A stretch of DNA of 64,000 nucleotides, taken from the NCBI RefSeq assembly GCF_000003815.2, contig NW_023365730.1, positions 627,219 through 691,218 of the forward strand. Direction: 5' to 3'. The notes under the pieces are model-generated. The model was not told the DNA's origin. It did no database searches and saw only the letters and a program-made list of their open reading frames with translations. This document shows positions 52,651-63,985 of the stretch, piece by piece; the first letter of the stretch is position 1; every line of letters begins with the position of its first letter. The stretch comes from Branchiostoma floridae. Taxonomy: Eukaryota; Chordata; Leptocardii; Amphioxiformes; Branchiostomatidae. The position numbers and the translations under genes are program-made.

Positions 52651-52894
52651 ATGTTACAAGTCGATCCTTCATCGCACGGAGAAGTCCTGGACATTATCTG
52701 CACATGTGGTCAGCTCTTTCCGCAGGGGCTCAACTTTGTCAGAGATGAGCTTCTTCTTCGGCAATAGTTTCGCTGGACCGTTAGTAATAATTTTTTTTTA
52801 ATCTAGCTCTTTTGAAAAGGTGACTGTCTTAAAAATTCCCTAATTCTGTCAATATTAATCCTCCCGACACAAATGGTATCATGACACTGAACAT

Positions 52895-53248
52895 TATTAA
52901 CAGGTGGTGGCAGCATTGCCATTGGCGTCGATGTTCACATTGGGATTGTTTAGGTCATTTTGGTTGTTGTGGATGTTCTGCTTACAGAATAAAAACACTG
53001 GTTCAGTTCAGTTTGCTAATAAACATAGGCGTCTTATCCCAAAAGCAATCAGTCTGCTCTAAACAGATATGGGTGGTGTCGGGTCGATGTTGGTGTTGTC
53101 CGTGTCGATTGATCCAACGTGAATGATAACTAGTTGTTGTCATTTTTTGAAGCTTGACGCAATGTGCTTGATTTTGTTGTAACTGGGCTTTAATGAACTT
53201 GAACATTCTTACATGGGCTATGACCCTTTCTATCTCCGCTCCCGTCAT
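52895..53248 (-). CDS. Hypothetical exons: Asn-rich block and helix
   Basis: Near 52895-52985 the - strand reads QNIHNNQNDLNNPNVNIDAN after a CAG. The region 53003-53248 reads EIERVIAHVRMFKFIKAQLQ, then a His/Arg-rich stretch. They are in the orientation and style of the neighbouring exon-like blocks. No family recognised. Confidence 0.3.
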
Positions 53249-53778
53249 AGTGAAATTAATGGCTGCTCCCGCACAAAACTGTGGATAGTTTCACCTTCAT
53301 CCGTGCCTAACTGCTGGAGGAAATATTTCAAACGGGAATCCGCTGCTGCGACTGAAAACCGATTTGGACTGACGCAACGGCCCTTGGACGAGGGGTTGCA
53401 CAGGGGCTTGGACGAGGGGTTGCACAGAGGCTTGGACGAGGGGTTGCACAGGGGCTTGGACGAGGGGTTGCACAGGGGCTTGGACGAGGGGTTGCACAGG
53501 GGCTTGGACGAGGGGTTGCACAGGGGCTTGGACGAGGGGTTGCACAGGGACTTGGACGAGGGGTTGCACAGAGCGGCTTGGACGAGGGGTTGCACAGGGG
53601 CTTGGACGGGGATAACGGTGGTACGTTGTCGTTGTTGCCACCGTTGATGTTCTGCCCAGCGTTTCCTCCATTGTTGTCCTGCTATGAATGATGATGGATA
53701 CCAAGTTACCAGTAGGGTTCCATTAACGAGTACTGTAAATGCAGTACGCCATGAATTGTACAATATATCTATAAGCAT
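53245..53778 (-). CDS. Asn/Gly-rich and repeat-containing exon, unknown gene
   Basis: Two of the three - strand frames are open through the minisatellite. The frame carrying DNNGGNAGQNINGGNNDNVP leads into P-S-K-P-L-C-N-P-S-S-K; the two-base-longer unit then switches the reading. N-V-P-P followed by P-L/I also occurs at 31-33 kb (GNVPPVIP), so the two loci are probably related. Function unknown. Confidence 0.35.
   Translation of the reverse strand: MLIDILYNSWRTAFTVLVNGTLLVTWYPSSFIAGQQWRKRWAEHQRWQQRQRTTVIPVQAPVQPLVQAALCNPSSKSLCNPSSKPLCNPSSKPLCNPSSKPLCNPSSKPLCNPSSKPLCNPSSKPLCNPSSKGRCVSPNRFSVAAADSRLKYFLQQLGTDEGETIHSFVREQPLISL
53383..53612 (-). repeat. 24-bp coding-type minisatellite, about 9 units
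   Basis: CTTGGACGAGGGGTTGCACA plus four bases repeats with a 24-bp period from 53383; unit starts are at 53383, 53407, 53431 and so on to 53551. One unit is 26 bp long (53551-53576) before the last at 53577. On - strand it encodes eight-residue repeats, PLCNPSSK in one frame and PVQPLVQA in another. Upstream in the transcript it is continuous with NGGNAGQNINGGNNDN, like the Asn/Gly-rich exons at 31-33 kb. Confidence 0.9.
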
Positions 53779-54024
53779 CTTCTTGTGTTTCCCCTCAGCA
53801 ATTCATTCTTGAATTTGTATGACAGACGTAGAGCACATTTATTCATACCTGTATTTCAAGGGCAGGTCTTTGGCAGGTAGTTTGAGTATTTAACCAACTT
53901 AGAAATTATTTTTTTTTTAAATCAAGCGCAGGCTTTAGCAGTAGTTTCAGAAAGTCAACCCACCGCTTTCCATATAGTTTGGTATGCGTCGGAGTGTTCT
54001 TTGCACTGGATGCAACATAATAAA

Positions 54025-54115
54025 TATGGCTGAAGTTTTGAATATCAAACCAGAATGCCATACCTTGTCAAAGGCCCTCGAAAAAATCAAGAAAAACGGA
54101 AAGAACTTCTTTCTC
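54025..54115 (-). pseudogene. LINE RT motif A remnant
   Basis: On - strand reads FFLIFSRAFDKVWHSGLIFK, a version of F-L-D-F-S-K-A-F-D-K-V-W-H. About 30 codons are supported. Confidence 0.6.
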
Positions 54116-54879
54116 GTCTTCAAAAGCCTTAAGGATAGTATGACAAATATAAACTAGCTGTTTGCTGGACTCGGCCCGGCTGAGGTGAAGCTGCCGCCTG
54201 AGCCGACGCGGGGGGTGAAGCCGGAGGAGCGGGGCGCTGAGGACGAATCATAACTACCCCAGCCGCCTCTGGACGCTCAGGAAAACCGCGAAGGTCAAAG
54301 AGGGGCTAGATGGGAATTCGCAACGTTTAAATACCCCCTTAAGCAGGTGAGAATGTTCATGTGTGTCGTGAGGTCACGTGGACTGCTCCCGTCCAGGTGT
54401 CGCCTTTAAAGAATGTGAAACCAGGTCAGGAGCGTCTTTGCACCTCACTTAGAATAGCCATATGGATCATGATCAGCCAGTCACAGCACAGGAAAGATAG
54501 GTGTAAATGATTCCCAGTGCGCTAAAAGTATTATTTATTCTACCTGTATTCAAAATTGTGTAACCACCCTACAGTCCCCAAATAAATGAATATCTGGTTG
54601 GTCTACTTCTCTACAATAATTCTCTACATATTGATGTATCTATCAAGTAAACCAATATCTTATAGGATCGTGTTGGCCAAGTTGATAACGTTGTGGCGGG
54701 TCCCATGCCCGAACCACTGCATGTTGCGTCTCTTGGCTGTTGTTCGTAGTGGTTCCTGTGGGCCAAAGAGGCCATGTAACCTACAAGTTCATGCACGTGA
54801 TCGTTTGTTATGTGTTATTAGTACGAGATGTGGAGCAGTCTGATTTGGATAGTAATTCTTGAGGTCTCTTCTGCCCAAT

Positions 54880-55630
54880 CGAAAAAATGTGACATAGTGT
54901 TTAAAGTTTTGAAGCATCCTGCCATGCTTTTGTTCACTTTCTTAGATATGGGTGAGCCCAGGAGGTCCTGAAAACCCCTTCCGCCTTTCCTTATAGTATT
55001 GTATGCGTACATCTCTAGATACGATAGCCTTTCCTTATAGTATGGTATGTGTACACATCCAGATACATATCCAGACGGCAGAGGAACAAGAAATAATGCA
55101 CAGCACCAGTTCCTGGTCGTTTGCCCAATAAAAGGGGTGGTGCCAGTACATATCCATTTATTCAGGACGTTCTTTGCACTGTATGCGTGTCCCAAGCACA
55201 GTAATTTTAGTCTTCTTCGCCATAATGTTTAGCAACTGTAGCAGATAATACAAAATCGTGAGGAATCCGGCCTGCTCCGATCCTCTTGGATGGCTTTCTG
55301 GTAATCTCCTACTACCGGTAGTGGCTGGACCGGTCCAGGCTGCGGCTGCCCCGGCTGGAGCTGAGCTGGTCCCGGCACAGGAGTCGGCGCCAGTGGCTGC
55401 TGCCTCGGCTGGGCTGGATTCCTCATCCCAATCAAAAACATACGATATAATATTTAGAGCCTTAAAGCACCCTGCCATGCTTCCTTCAAAATGGGTGAGA
55501 CCAGGAGGTCCTGAAAGACCCACCACCTTTCCTTATGTTATGGTATGTGTCAGGGTGTCCTCTACACTGGATGTAGTTTTAGTCTTCTTCACCATAAAGT
55601 TTATCAGCTGTAGCAGAAAACACTTCTCGA
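54880..55630 (-). repeat. Diverged tandem units containing a Pro/Gln-rich exon
   Basis: AGCA(T/C)CCTGCCATGCTT with GAG(C/A)CCAGGAGGTCCTGAAA occurs at about 54913-54975 and 55468-55516, followed each time by CCTTTCCTTAT and a TTTAGTCTTCTTC(G/A)CCATAA block (55206, 55579). The unit of about 370-550 bp has been duplicated at least once. Confidence 0.65.
55229..55441 (-). CDS. Pro/Gln-rich exon, unknown gene
   Basis: On - strand reads NPAQPRQQPLAPTPVPGPAQ then LQPGQPQPGPVQPLPVVGDY and QKAIQEDRSRPDSSR. A related start, RNPAPAVRVVRE, is found at about 55640-55660, preceded by ERRAGAMQRPRNPAP. Both are preceded by plausible coding but exact exon ends are not certain. Confidence 0.35.
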   Translation of the reverse strand: MFLIGMRNPAQPRQQPLAPTPVPGPAQLQPGQPQPGPVQPLPVVGDYQKAIQEDRSRPDSSRFCIICYSC

Positions 55631-55639
55631 ACCACCCTT

Positions 55640-55715
55640 ACTGCTGGGGCTGGGTTCCTGGGGCGTTGCATCGCTCCAGCTCTCCTCTCGACGTGCCGAG
55701 GAAACATGTTATCTT
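55640..55715 (-). CDS. Short Arg/Pro-rich exon-like segment
   Basis: On - strand reads MFPRHVERRAGAMQRPRNPA and PAVRVVRE. It shares R-N-P-A-(Q/P) with the adjacent Pro/Gln-rich exon and appears to be a duplicate of its start. Confidence 0.3.
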
Positions 55716-55719
55716 GGTC

Positions 55720-56510
55720 ATACTTAATATAGTCAGACAACAGCCATTTCTCAGCTGCTGGTTAATCATTTTGATGATGATGATGATGAATGGTTTATTA
55801 ATAAAAAATCACTCGCAGCCTGTTTGGCTGAATTGCGGATTTCGTACAGATAATTTTGTCCAGCCAGAGCTAATTCTAGAAATATTAAAACATCTATAAC
55901 ATCAATTATATCTTAAACATTTAAATAACGATTAAAATTCTGACATTGATAAAGCCAAATACGTGCGTGTAGCAACACTTTAAAACACAACAGATATCCT
56001 TAGATACAAACACACACACACTTGATCTTTATAGTATGAGTGATTCAAAATGAACGATTTTAAATAAATATAAAAATTTCTTTATATTAATAAGTGATGT
56101 CTATAACTGCTCTGTATTGTACAATATCTATAAGCATAATGTTGTGTTCCCCCTCAGCAATTAAGTATTGGATTTATGACCAGACTTGGAGCATACATGT
56201 AGTTTCGGACTTAACCAATTTAGAAATTATCAAATAGATCAAGGGACGGGCAAGCAGTTTTGCAAGTAGTTTCAGAATTCAACCAATTTAGAAATTATCA
56301 AATAGATAAAGAGATGGGCTTTAGCGGGTCGTTTCATAACATCCTTGAGGGTTTCACTCCCTTTATCTGTCAGTACTCTCTCGGGTAGGCGGGTCGGTAG
56401 CAGTGACCAATCCGATACCCATCGTGCTATCTGTCATAAGGCATCTCTCTTAATTGCTGAAGAGCTCCCTTTTGAAATATAGTTAGGGAAGTGTAATAAA
56501 AAACGACCAA
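55720..56510. other. No gene seen; LINE-like tail near 55780
   Basis: A GAT repeat and ATGGTTTATTAATAAAAAAT with nearby TGTTTGGCTGAATTG resemble the block near 57173-57226 (GGTTTATTGAGTAAA, GACTGTCTGAATTG), likely 3' ends of related short retroelements. The rest is without features. Confidence 0.4.
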
Positions 56511-56519
56511 TACTTTTGG

Positions 56520-56705
56520 GAGACAACACAATCACTGCTTCATTTCATGAATCCTCATGTGACGTGTAATTGATATTTTCTGGGCTGCCCTGTAGTCGCA
56601 TTTTTGACAGGTGAAATTCCCCGTGTATATTCTCATGTGTCGGACCAATGCACATTTGTATAGTGTGCTAAACCCGAAGTTTTGGCACGTATGGCGCTTT
56701 GGAAC
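56520..56705 (-). CDS. C2H2 zinc-finger exon (C-terminal), possibly partial
   Basis: One open - strand frame reads RHTCQNFGFSTLYKCALVRH, MRIYTGNFTCQKCDYRAAQK and ISITRHMRIHEMK before a stop. The second finger (C-x2-C, H-x3-H) is intact and of the C-D-Y-x-A-A-Q-K type common in lancelet zinc-finger proteins; the first has lost its first cysteine pair. The stop follows the last His closely, as in a final exon. It may be a pseudogene. Confidence 0.5.
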
Positions 56706-56849
56706 AGCTTAATCTTGGACCTCTTGTACAGCTTCGCCTTCGATGTCTAACATGAATGACAAATTGATTGACAATGACAATTAGATGAGGTACATCAAAG
56801 ATACAATTTATCTCTAAACAGAAATTGTCAGCCCAACGTTCCGTTTTCA

Positions 56850-58300
56850 TATAGTTAACTTCATGGTACTACCAAATGGTCGGGAAAAAATTCAGGTCAG
56901 TGTCGTAATGTTCCGTTTCTTAATAATCAACATTCCTCCCATAGTCCGCGGATGATTTTCTCTCCCGGAGGTTTGAACTTCATGCTTGTTTGTCCTCTCA
57001 CCAATCCATATTCCGTCATAGTCGGTACCTCCTGGCACTCTTGAGCCAGTGTGACACAAACATGACATCAGGAAGAAAACACTTTTAGCTAAATTTTCTG
57101 CCCAAATTCTTGTTTGCTCAGTACGTGCAGGGATGCCTCCTTGCTCGAAACAAAGTAAGTAAGTGTTAAGTAAGATTGGTTTATTGAGTAAACACACAAA
57201 GCCTCGCAGTCAACCATGACTGTCTGAATTGTTCTTGTGTTTACAAAACAAATAAATATAGATAATTGCATTTTCGCAAATTCTGTAAATAATAAGTATT
57301 AACTAAAATGCGAACGTAGTACATGACTGAGTAAAAACTCACATATTTACAGTATAAAATTGTGATTTAAACATTGAGATCATCCTACATTTACATTACA
57401 CTAGACAGACGGTATGATATATTGCACTTATCATGTACTGGTGACATTAGCATTATTGAGCAACCTAACCATGTATGTTATTGCACTACTTCTGAAATGT
57501 TCGGTTCTTGTTCTGAAATTGTCCAGCTGTTTGCATTGCTTGATCGTATAGTGCGACCACTAATTTAATGTCACCACGTCTAGCGGGAAACCAGTGGTGG
57601 CAGACAGAAGACTCCAGCAAGAGTTTTTTTTTTGCTAAGCTCAGGCACAGCTGATTTCCACGTTACTCCAGGGTTACAAGTCCTAGGACGAGAATGGCAT
57701 TTGCGTGGTTGGAGTACAAATAAGACAAAACAACAGAAATACAAAACAACAGACTTTCAACCGACAAACCACATCCTAGGTGTGAGATCTGACAATAGAT
57801 TTGAACTCAGCTCATTCTGCTCTTACTAGTTTGTTTTGTGAAGTAAAGTGACGGTTTAAATTTTTTTTGTCAGCCTGCATTTATGCTACTGGAAAGGGTC
57901 ACTCGCCGAGTTTTTCTGGACTTGAAACAATGTTCCTGTACTGTAAGTGTTGTTCAGTTACTCGAAATGTTGTCTGTGACCTCTTACGCAATCTACGTCT
58001 ACGAAGTGGTGACGGCATGTGGAAAGTTACGCGTCCATTGCACAACAGCACATAATTCAGAAAAAATACACTGTTGAGTGTACTGACATTTTCCTTCAAG
58101 CTTGTTTATGAAAATTTCAGTACTGGTAATCTCCAGTTTTCCCTGTAAAGAATGGAGAATCATGGAGATAACTGGTGTTCATAATATTGTAGACTTAGAT
58201 ATTTGAAGACTTGTGGACAAAATCTATGCCAGGAACTGGTAAATATTGAGTCCTTTGTGATACACAATTTTGAATACACGCCTTCAAGATAGGGCTTGGG
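56850..58300. other. No gene seen
   Basis: Only short unconvincing frames, plus a retroelement 3'-end-like block near 57150-57250. Confidence 0.4.
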
Positions 58301-58309
58301 TTTGTGAAT

Positions 58310-58430
58310 TTATTTTTTTCAACTTTATTGCAGGCAATTGGCCCATATCACATACATAAGAAAAAAACATAGAATACAACAATACAAATACACTTTATAT
58401 ACAATAAAATGTTCATGAGTCGGGGATTTT
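58310..58430 (-). repeat. LINE/SINE 3' end with polyadenylation signal
   Basis: On - strand the block reads GGGCCAATTGCCTGCAATAA AG and then an A-rich tail. The AATAAA plus tail and the nearby RT fragment upstream in the same orientation (58640-58800) suggest one truncated element. Confidence 0.5.
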
Positions 58431-58639
58431 GTAGATAAGATTCACAAAGTGTGTCCAGAATTTGCTATGGATCTGAGTAGAATAAGCGGGAGATAATGTT
58501 GTTTTTAGATGCGGCGATGTGTTGTACAAATGCATGCGTTAGTTCTCTCCTAGCTTCAAAAATTTGGCTGCCACTATCACTCGTTAGATAGCCTAACACA
58601 ATCCTAAGAGCATAATGTTATACGCTACGCGTAGCCTGC

Positions 58640-58800
58640 GAATCGTACCCAATTATACTGACACCACTTATAACGACCTTCAGAGATCTGCAGGACAAGA
58701 AGGATTTTATTGTTGCTAGAATCTTGCCACAGATACCATAGCTGGCAAGTTTATTCAGCAAACCTCTATGCCATGCCTTGTCAAAAGTGTCTCGCTACAC
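58640..58800 (-). pseudogene. LINE RT palm fragment
   Basis: On - strand reads FDKAWHRGLLNKLASYGICG then KILATIKSFLSCRSLKVV and ISGVS. This is RT motif A to B1 (F-D-K-V-W-H-x-G-L-L-x-K-L) of jockey/CR1-type elements. A stop and shift precede it. Confidence 0.8.
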
Positions 58801-58849
58801 CTGTTCCGATTGTAAGAATGGAAGTGGTGATTGCGGTGAGCAATATTTA

Positions 58850-59013
58850 GCAGCAGCACACTCAGAGATGTAACATGGCTGCCTGTTAGGTCTCTACTGG
58901 TTTTCCTTTGATGGAACAAAGTTATCAATTCCAGCAAGAAACGAATCAGACAGAAGGACAGCTATTTTTGAGGCAGAGTTTTGAATATTGTTGGAAGTGG
59001 AATCTCAGCAATG
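58850..59013. other. Flank of the LTR element
   Basis: Directly outside the LTR end is CAATG (59009-59013), which would be the candidate 5-bp target duplication; the matching copy would be outside the window. No gene is seen in this stretch apart from the RT remnant to its left. Confidence 0.4.
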
Positions 59014-59203
59014 TGTTACCCTCGTTCTGTCCACTTTAGATGATGTTTAGGGAGCCCAGAGGTGACACAAGAGCGACTAGGAGACTGGAGTTGAGACGAC
59101 GTGAACTGATCTTTATTTCTTTTCCCCGGCTACTCCCCGACGCATGCGTGTCGGCTCGGACTATCCCATTATCCATAAAGGGGGTTATTTCTACATGGCA
59201 ACA
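59014..59203 (-). repeat. 3' LTR, 190 bp
   Basis: Read on - strand it starts TGTTGCCATGTAG and ends GGGTAACA, so it has TG...CA ends with imperfect inverted TGTTRCC termini. It contains a GAAATAAAG polyadenylation-type signal about two-thirds in (near 59112-59120). The other LTR is not in the window, so length and identity cannot be cross-checked. Confidence 0.75.
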
Positions 59204-59217
59204 CTCTCCCCTCTTTT
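59204..59217 (-). promoter_or_regulatory. Polypurine tract (plus-strand primer)
   Basis: On - strand AAAAGAGGGGAGAG lies directly next to the LTR's TG. This position is expected of the plus-strand priming site of LTR retroelements. Confidence 0.8.
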
Positions 59218-59812
59218 AAAGTCATCTCGGAACAATAACAATAAGAAACTATTAATGAACACATATATATGGTTGTTTAGTACTATGAAAAATAAAGGAT
59301 ATATTCTATTCTATTCTCCTTTGCGTTAGCCTCTTTTTTTTTTCTTTAGCTTTGGCACCGATAACATCTTTAACCTTGGCACTGATAACATCTTTAACTT
59401 TGGCACAGATAGCATCTTCAATAAACTGGCTTCACTGCTACTAACAGAAGCTCCAACGTACTGACTGTTTTAGAACAGTTAACACAACATTAGGCCTGAT
59501 CTAAATTCTGAGCTGGAAGTCCTGCAGAGTCCACACAACTGGAATCCATCAGTCTCTTTGTTATCCATCAATAACCAACATACATGTCTCTCAAATATGG
59601 AATGATTTTCCACAATAACCTTGCATTTACTGTCCACAATATAATTGTCCCATGAGACTCTTCTCATTCAGCGGGTAATCCACAGGCACAGCGGCACTGG
59701 TGCAGCGGGTAATCCACAGGAATAGTAATATCCACAATAACAGCAGGTAATCCACAAGAATAGTAATCCACTGCAGTTCACAGTCTACACGAATAACAGG
59801 TACTCCATCCCC

Positions 59813-62800
59813 TTAGCTGGGCGCGTACATGCGAATTATCGGTATTAACTGTCCACAGTGAAGGCACGACTGATATAATTGCCCAGGATGCCCTGCTCCC
59901 GCGTTCCACATGTTCAGTGGCCATGGTGTCCCCACATTCCACTCTGCTGCATTTACTGTGTTCACCGTTGGTACTCTCAAGTAGCCTGGTTGGCCACCCA
60001 CATCATATGTGAGAGTCCGTGGTGGTCTCCTATTTCGTCTTGGTCTGTTCTCTTCTACTTCTGCTGGTTCTGGAACCTCCTCAGCACCCTGAGACACACA
60101 GGGCTGGTCCTCAGACTCAACTTCACCGTCAGTTTCTTCATCCCTTTCACTACCTGTACTTCCTCTCTGGTCTTCTTGTTCAGCTCCAATTTCGACTCTG
60201 TTGTCTGCAAGTTCTTCTTCCTCATTATCACTCCTCTTGTCCTCTCTTTGAGGTGTTTTCCCTTTGCTCCGGTTGTCCACTGGAACCTCTAGAGGCAGTC
60301 CGTCACACGGTAGTAGCATATTTCTATGCAACACTCTTGACCTTCCTTCTCTGCATTCTGGGCGTACCTCATACACTGGAATATCTTTCCCCTTCTGCTT
60401 CACAATGATATGGACTTTGTCCTCCCAGTGGGAACGCAACTTGCCCGGTCCTCCTCTGTCCGTCATATTTCGAACAAGGACCCGGTCACCACTGGACAAA
60501 CTGAGACCGTGCACCTTTCTGTCGTACTGCTTCTTCCCTTTTGCACCTGTTTTCCTGGCATGCTGACTCGCAATCCTGTAGGCCTCCTGCATGCCACGTT
60601 TCCATTTCTTGGCATACTCAGGATATGATTGAACCTCATTCTCCTTGTCTTCAATCCCGAACATGAGGTCCACTGGCAGGCGGGGGTGATGTCCATACAA
60701 CAGAAAGTGAGGCGAATACCCAGTGCTCTCATGTCGGGTGCAGTTGTACGCATGAACCACTTTGTTAAGAGACGCCTTCCAATCTGTTTTCTGGGATTCT
60801 GGGAGAGCACGTAACATCGCTAGCAAAGTCCGATTAAACCTCTCCACCTGACCATTTCCCTGGGGGTGATACGGGGTTGTTCTCGAGGGCGACACTCCAC
60901 TCAGCTGATGTAGGCGTTGAAACAACCTATTTTCAAACTCTGCTCCCTGGTCATGGTGAATCTTGAGAGGGTACCCAAATCTAGGAATGAAGTCATTAAA
61001 GAGCTTCTCTGCCGCTGTTCTCCCTGACTTGTTCCTGGTTGCATATGCTTGAGCGAACCGTGTGAAATGGTCCACAACCACCAAAATGTACTCGTAGCCA
61101 CCTTTGCTCCTTTCAAGGTGGACGTAGTCAATGGACACCAGTTGTAGCGGCTCAGTGGTGATGATGTTAGTAAGTGGGGCTTTGTCTGGAATGTTTGGCT
61201 TCCGGCGCTTAATGCACTGACACTTGGAGGTACAGTATTCAATTATGTCTCTCTGCATCTTTGGCCAGTAGAACCGTTGTCTTGCCAGGCTGACAACCCT
61301 GTCTGCTCCCAGATGGCCCATTTTGTCATGTAGTTCTTGGTACACAATGTTCCTATATTCCTTCGGGAGCACTACTTGCAGTACTGGACCAGCTCTCCGG
61401 CGGAGAATGCCCTCATCATCGATCTGCAGCTTTTTCCACTCCCGCATGTATTCTCTTGTACCAATTGAGTTGTCTTGCCTCTCTCGGGTAGTGGGATTCC
61501 TCCCCCCTTCTTTCAGCTCTATCACCTTTCTAATGGCCGAGTCCCGACGTTGCGCTTCACCGATCTCCTTCTTGCTCAATGGTCCTATACTTGCACTCTT
61601 GTCTTCAGGTGGTAGACTGTCAATGTTCGTAGTGATAGCACTTATCCATGTGGCATCTCCTTGATCCACTGCCTGCATGGCTTGGATGGTGGCACTCAGT
61701 ACATCACCACTCACTTCTTCTGTGCAGGTAGCCATAAACTGCTCAGCATCTCCTGGACCTGGTACTCTTGACAGCACATCTGCATCTGCATTAGCTTTCC
61801 CAGGTCGGTACTTGATGCTGAAGTTATAGTCCACCAACTCTGCCACCCATCGGTGACCTGTCGCATTCAACTTGGCCGTGCTCAGAACGTAGGTGAGTGG
61901 ATTATTGTCGGTATATACTTCAAAAGATGGGGCGTAGTACAGGTAGTCTCGGAACTTCTCAGTAATGGACCACTTGAGAGCCAAGAACTCCAACTTCCCC
62001 GAGTGCATGTGGTAATTCTTCTCTGCCGGTGACAGTGTCCGTGAACCATATGCAATCACCCGGAGCTTGCCCTCTTGCTGTTGATATAATACTGCGCCCA
62101 AACCAGTGGCTGATGCATCTGTGTGCAGGATAAATGGTTTCTCAAAGTCAGGGTAGGCCATCACAGGTGGGCTGGTCAGTTGTTCTGTCAGTTGATTAAG
62201 GATATCTTGGTGTTCCTCAGTCCACTGGACTGGTTGCTTCGCAGCACTGTCCGACAGCAGGTCGTACAGTGGTTTAGCAATTCTACTGAAGTCCTTGATG
62301 TACGTCCTGTAGTACCCGAGGAACCCAAGCACCCGTCGTACATCTCCTACAGTAGTGGGCTTCTTGTCTCTGATTGCCTTGACTGCTGCTGTATCTTCTG
62401 GATCCATCGTGTACCCATCTGCAGTGACTAGCTTCCCGACATACCTCACCTGTCGTCGGAACATCACACATTTCTTTGGCTTCAACTTACAGCCATGTTC
62501 CTGGAACCTGCGCAACACTCTCCTGATGCGCTCGACATGTGACTCAAAGCCTTCGCTGTAGACCATGGTGTCATCCATATACGGTTCGCATATTTCATGG
62601 CTCAAGCCCTCGAGTACTTCTTCCATATGCCGTTGGAATGCTGGAGGCGCATTCTTTAATCCCATGGGGACGCGAACCCACTCATAGAGTCCGTATGGCG
62701 TTACAAATGCTGTGTATTTCCTACTTTCTTCCTCCATGTACCCCTGATGGTACGCCTTTCCTAGATCCAGTACAGAGAACCATGTGTTTCCCTTCAACCT

Positions 62801-63985
62801 GTTGAGCACATCTTGAATCCTCGGGAGGGGCTGGCGATCTGGCACTGTTTTCTCGTTCAGTGCCCGGTAATCAATACATAGTCTCATTCCTCCATCCTTC
62901 TTCCGTACGCACACCATTGGTGATGAATATGGTGATTTGGATTTCTGGATCCATTCTTGGTTAATCAAATCTTCGATATATTCCTTAACCTCCTTGTACA
63001 GTGGGGTGGGAATTGACACGTAATTCTTCTGAACTGGTTCTTTATCAGTCAGGTTGATGTTTAACTTGAGCCCCTCCATGCTGCCAATGTCCTGGTCATC
63101 CCTCGAAAAGGCCTGACACTCTTCCCTCAGCATCTGTCTAACGATCTCTTCTTGATCCTCTTCTAAGTGGGAGAGGTCTACCGGTGGATCCCACAATTCC
63201 CCCAGCTCATTACTCGCCTTCCTCACTGTGTTCACTTGAACTGGCTCTGACTGCGGAGGTTTTTCAGACTCGGAATCTTCAGACACTCTCTGCAGCTCAA
63301 TGGGAACTGCTGACCTAATCGTCTCAACTCGACCCAGAACCGTTTTCGCTGGGAGGTGAATGTCGTACCTGCTAGTGTTGGTCACCGGTACTTTGACCAT
63401 TCCAGATGGGCTGACTGATGTAAGGACAGGTCCCACCTCTAAACCTGTGGGCCAATGTCCCGCTTCGTCTGGTTCGAACAGGACCAGCTGCTTCTCTTCC
63501 ACGGATCCCTTGGGGATTTTGCACCTCACCTGGACTGTAGCCCCCTGAGATAGTCTCACTCTCTTACGACCCACTCGTATGCTTACTGGAGTCACGTTAC
63601 TGAAATCTTCAATCATGTTCACGAGGGCAGCTGCCTTCTGTGGTGGGACGGGCATCACTTTGGTAAGCAATGTTGGACAGTCATCCTTACAGCACTTCTG
63701 AATCTCTTCAATCACATTGTACCCTATAATCGGTTGTACTTGGTTATTGTCGGACGTCGTCAGAAATGGTACAATCAGTTCAGGTGACTGGTCTTCACTT
63801 AATCTGAACCTCACTTCAACCCAGCCACTGTAGGGAATCGGAGTGCCATTGGCCGCTTGTAAACTAAAACTTGTCGAGTCCTCCAGGATCTCTATCACTT
63901 GTCGAACCTCAACTCCAGGTAAGTGTTCCTCCCTCCACCTGTCTGACATGATGCTTACCTGGGCTCCCGTATCCCACAGAGCCAT
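59813..63985 (-). CDS. Gypsy-like pol polyprotein (protease-RT-RNase H-integrase), 5' end outside window
   Basis: An open frame of about 1390 codons, with no stop up to the window edge. Near its start is the aspartic protease active site [16 protein letters not shown] follows with YMDD (about residue 465), RNase H with ILHTDAS (about 622), an integrase zinc-binding segment [11 protein letters not shown] plus a C-x3-C-x-C group (about 880-925), and the D,D-E core with [12 protein letters not shown] and QVERFN (about 950-1046). A GPY/F-like module with [12 protein letters not shown] follows, then an acidic and basic tail. Domain order (integrase after RNase H) is that of Ty3/Gypsy. It is intact over this length, which suggests a young copy. 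The whole frame on - strand is a transposon gene, not host. Confidence 0.9.
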   Translation of the reverse strand: MALWDTGAQVSIMSDRWREEHLPGVEVRQVIEILEDSTSFSLQAANGTPIPYSGWVEVRFRLSEDQSPELIVPFLTTSDNNQVQPIIGYNVIEEIQKCCKDDCPTLLTKVMPVPPQKAAALVNMIEDFSNVTPVSIRVGRKRVRLSQGATVQVRCKIPKGSVEEKQLVLFEPDEAGHWPTGLEVGPVLTSVSPSGMVKVPVTNTSRYDIHLPAKTVLGRVETIRSAVPIELQRVSEDSESEKPPQSEPVQVNTVRKASNELGELWDPPVDLSHLEEDQEEIVRQMLREECQAFSRDDQDIGSMEGLKLNINLTDKEPVQKNYVSIPTPLYKEVKEYIEDLINQEWIQKSKSPYSSPMVCVRKKDGGMRLCIDYRALNEKTVPDRQPLPRIQDVLNRLKGNTWFSVLDLGKAYHQGYMEEESRKYTAFVTPYGLYEWVRVPMGLKNAPPAFQRHMEEVLEGLSHEICEPYMDDTMVYSEGFESHVERIRRVLRRFQEHGCKLKPKKCVMFRRQVRYVGKLVTADGYTMDPEDTAAVKAIRDKKPTTVGDVRRVLGFLGYYRTYIKDFSRIAKPLYDLLSDSAAKQPVQWTEEHQDILNQLTEQLTSPPVMAYPDFEKPFILHTDASATGLGAVLYQQQEGKLRVIAYGSRTLSPAEKNYHMHSGKLEFLALKWSITEKFRDYLYYAPSFEVYTDNNPLTYVLSTAKLNATGHRWVAELVDYNFSIKYRPGKANADADVLSRVPGPGDAEQFMATCTEEVSGDVLSATIQAMQAVDQGDATWISAITTNIDSLPPEDKSASIGPLSKKEIGEAQRRDSAIRKVIELKEGGRNPTTRERQDNSIGTREYMREWKKLQIDDEGILRRRAGPVLQVVLPKEYRNIVYQELHDKMGHLGADRVVSLARQRFYWPKMQRDIIEYCTSKCQCIKRRKPNIPDKAPLTNIITTEPLQLVSIDYVHLERSKGGYEYILVVVDHFTRFAQAYATRNKSGRTAAEKLFNDFIPRFGYPLKIHHDQGAEFENRLFQRLHQLSGVSPSRTTPYHPQGNGQVERFNRTLLAMLRALPESQKTDWKASLNKVVHAYNCTRHESTGYSPHFLLYGHHPRLPVDLMFGIEDKENEVQSYPEYAKKWKRGMQEAYRIASQHARKTGAKGKKQYDRKVHGLSLSSGDRVLVRNMTDRGGPGKLRSHWEDKVHIIVKQKGKDIPVYEVRPECREGRSRVLHRNMLLPCDGLPLEVPVDNRSKGKTPQREDKRSDNEEEELADNRVEIGAEQEDQRGSTGSERDEETDGEVESEDQPCVSQGAEEVPEPAEVEENRPRRNRRPPRTLTYDVGGQPGYLRVPTVNTVNAAEWNVGTPWPLNMWNAGAGHPGQLYQSCLHCGQLIPIIRMYAPS

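Noticed and set aside
55258-55899. Long + strand frame with Ala/Pro-rich sequence
   Set aside because: It is the complement of the Pro/Gln-rich - strand exon and becomes featureless beyond it.
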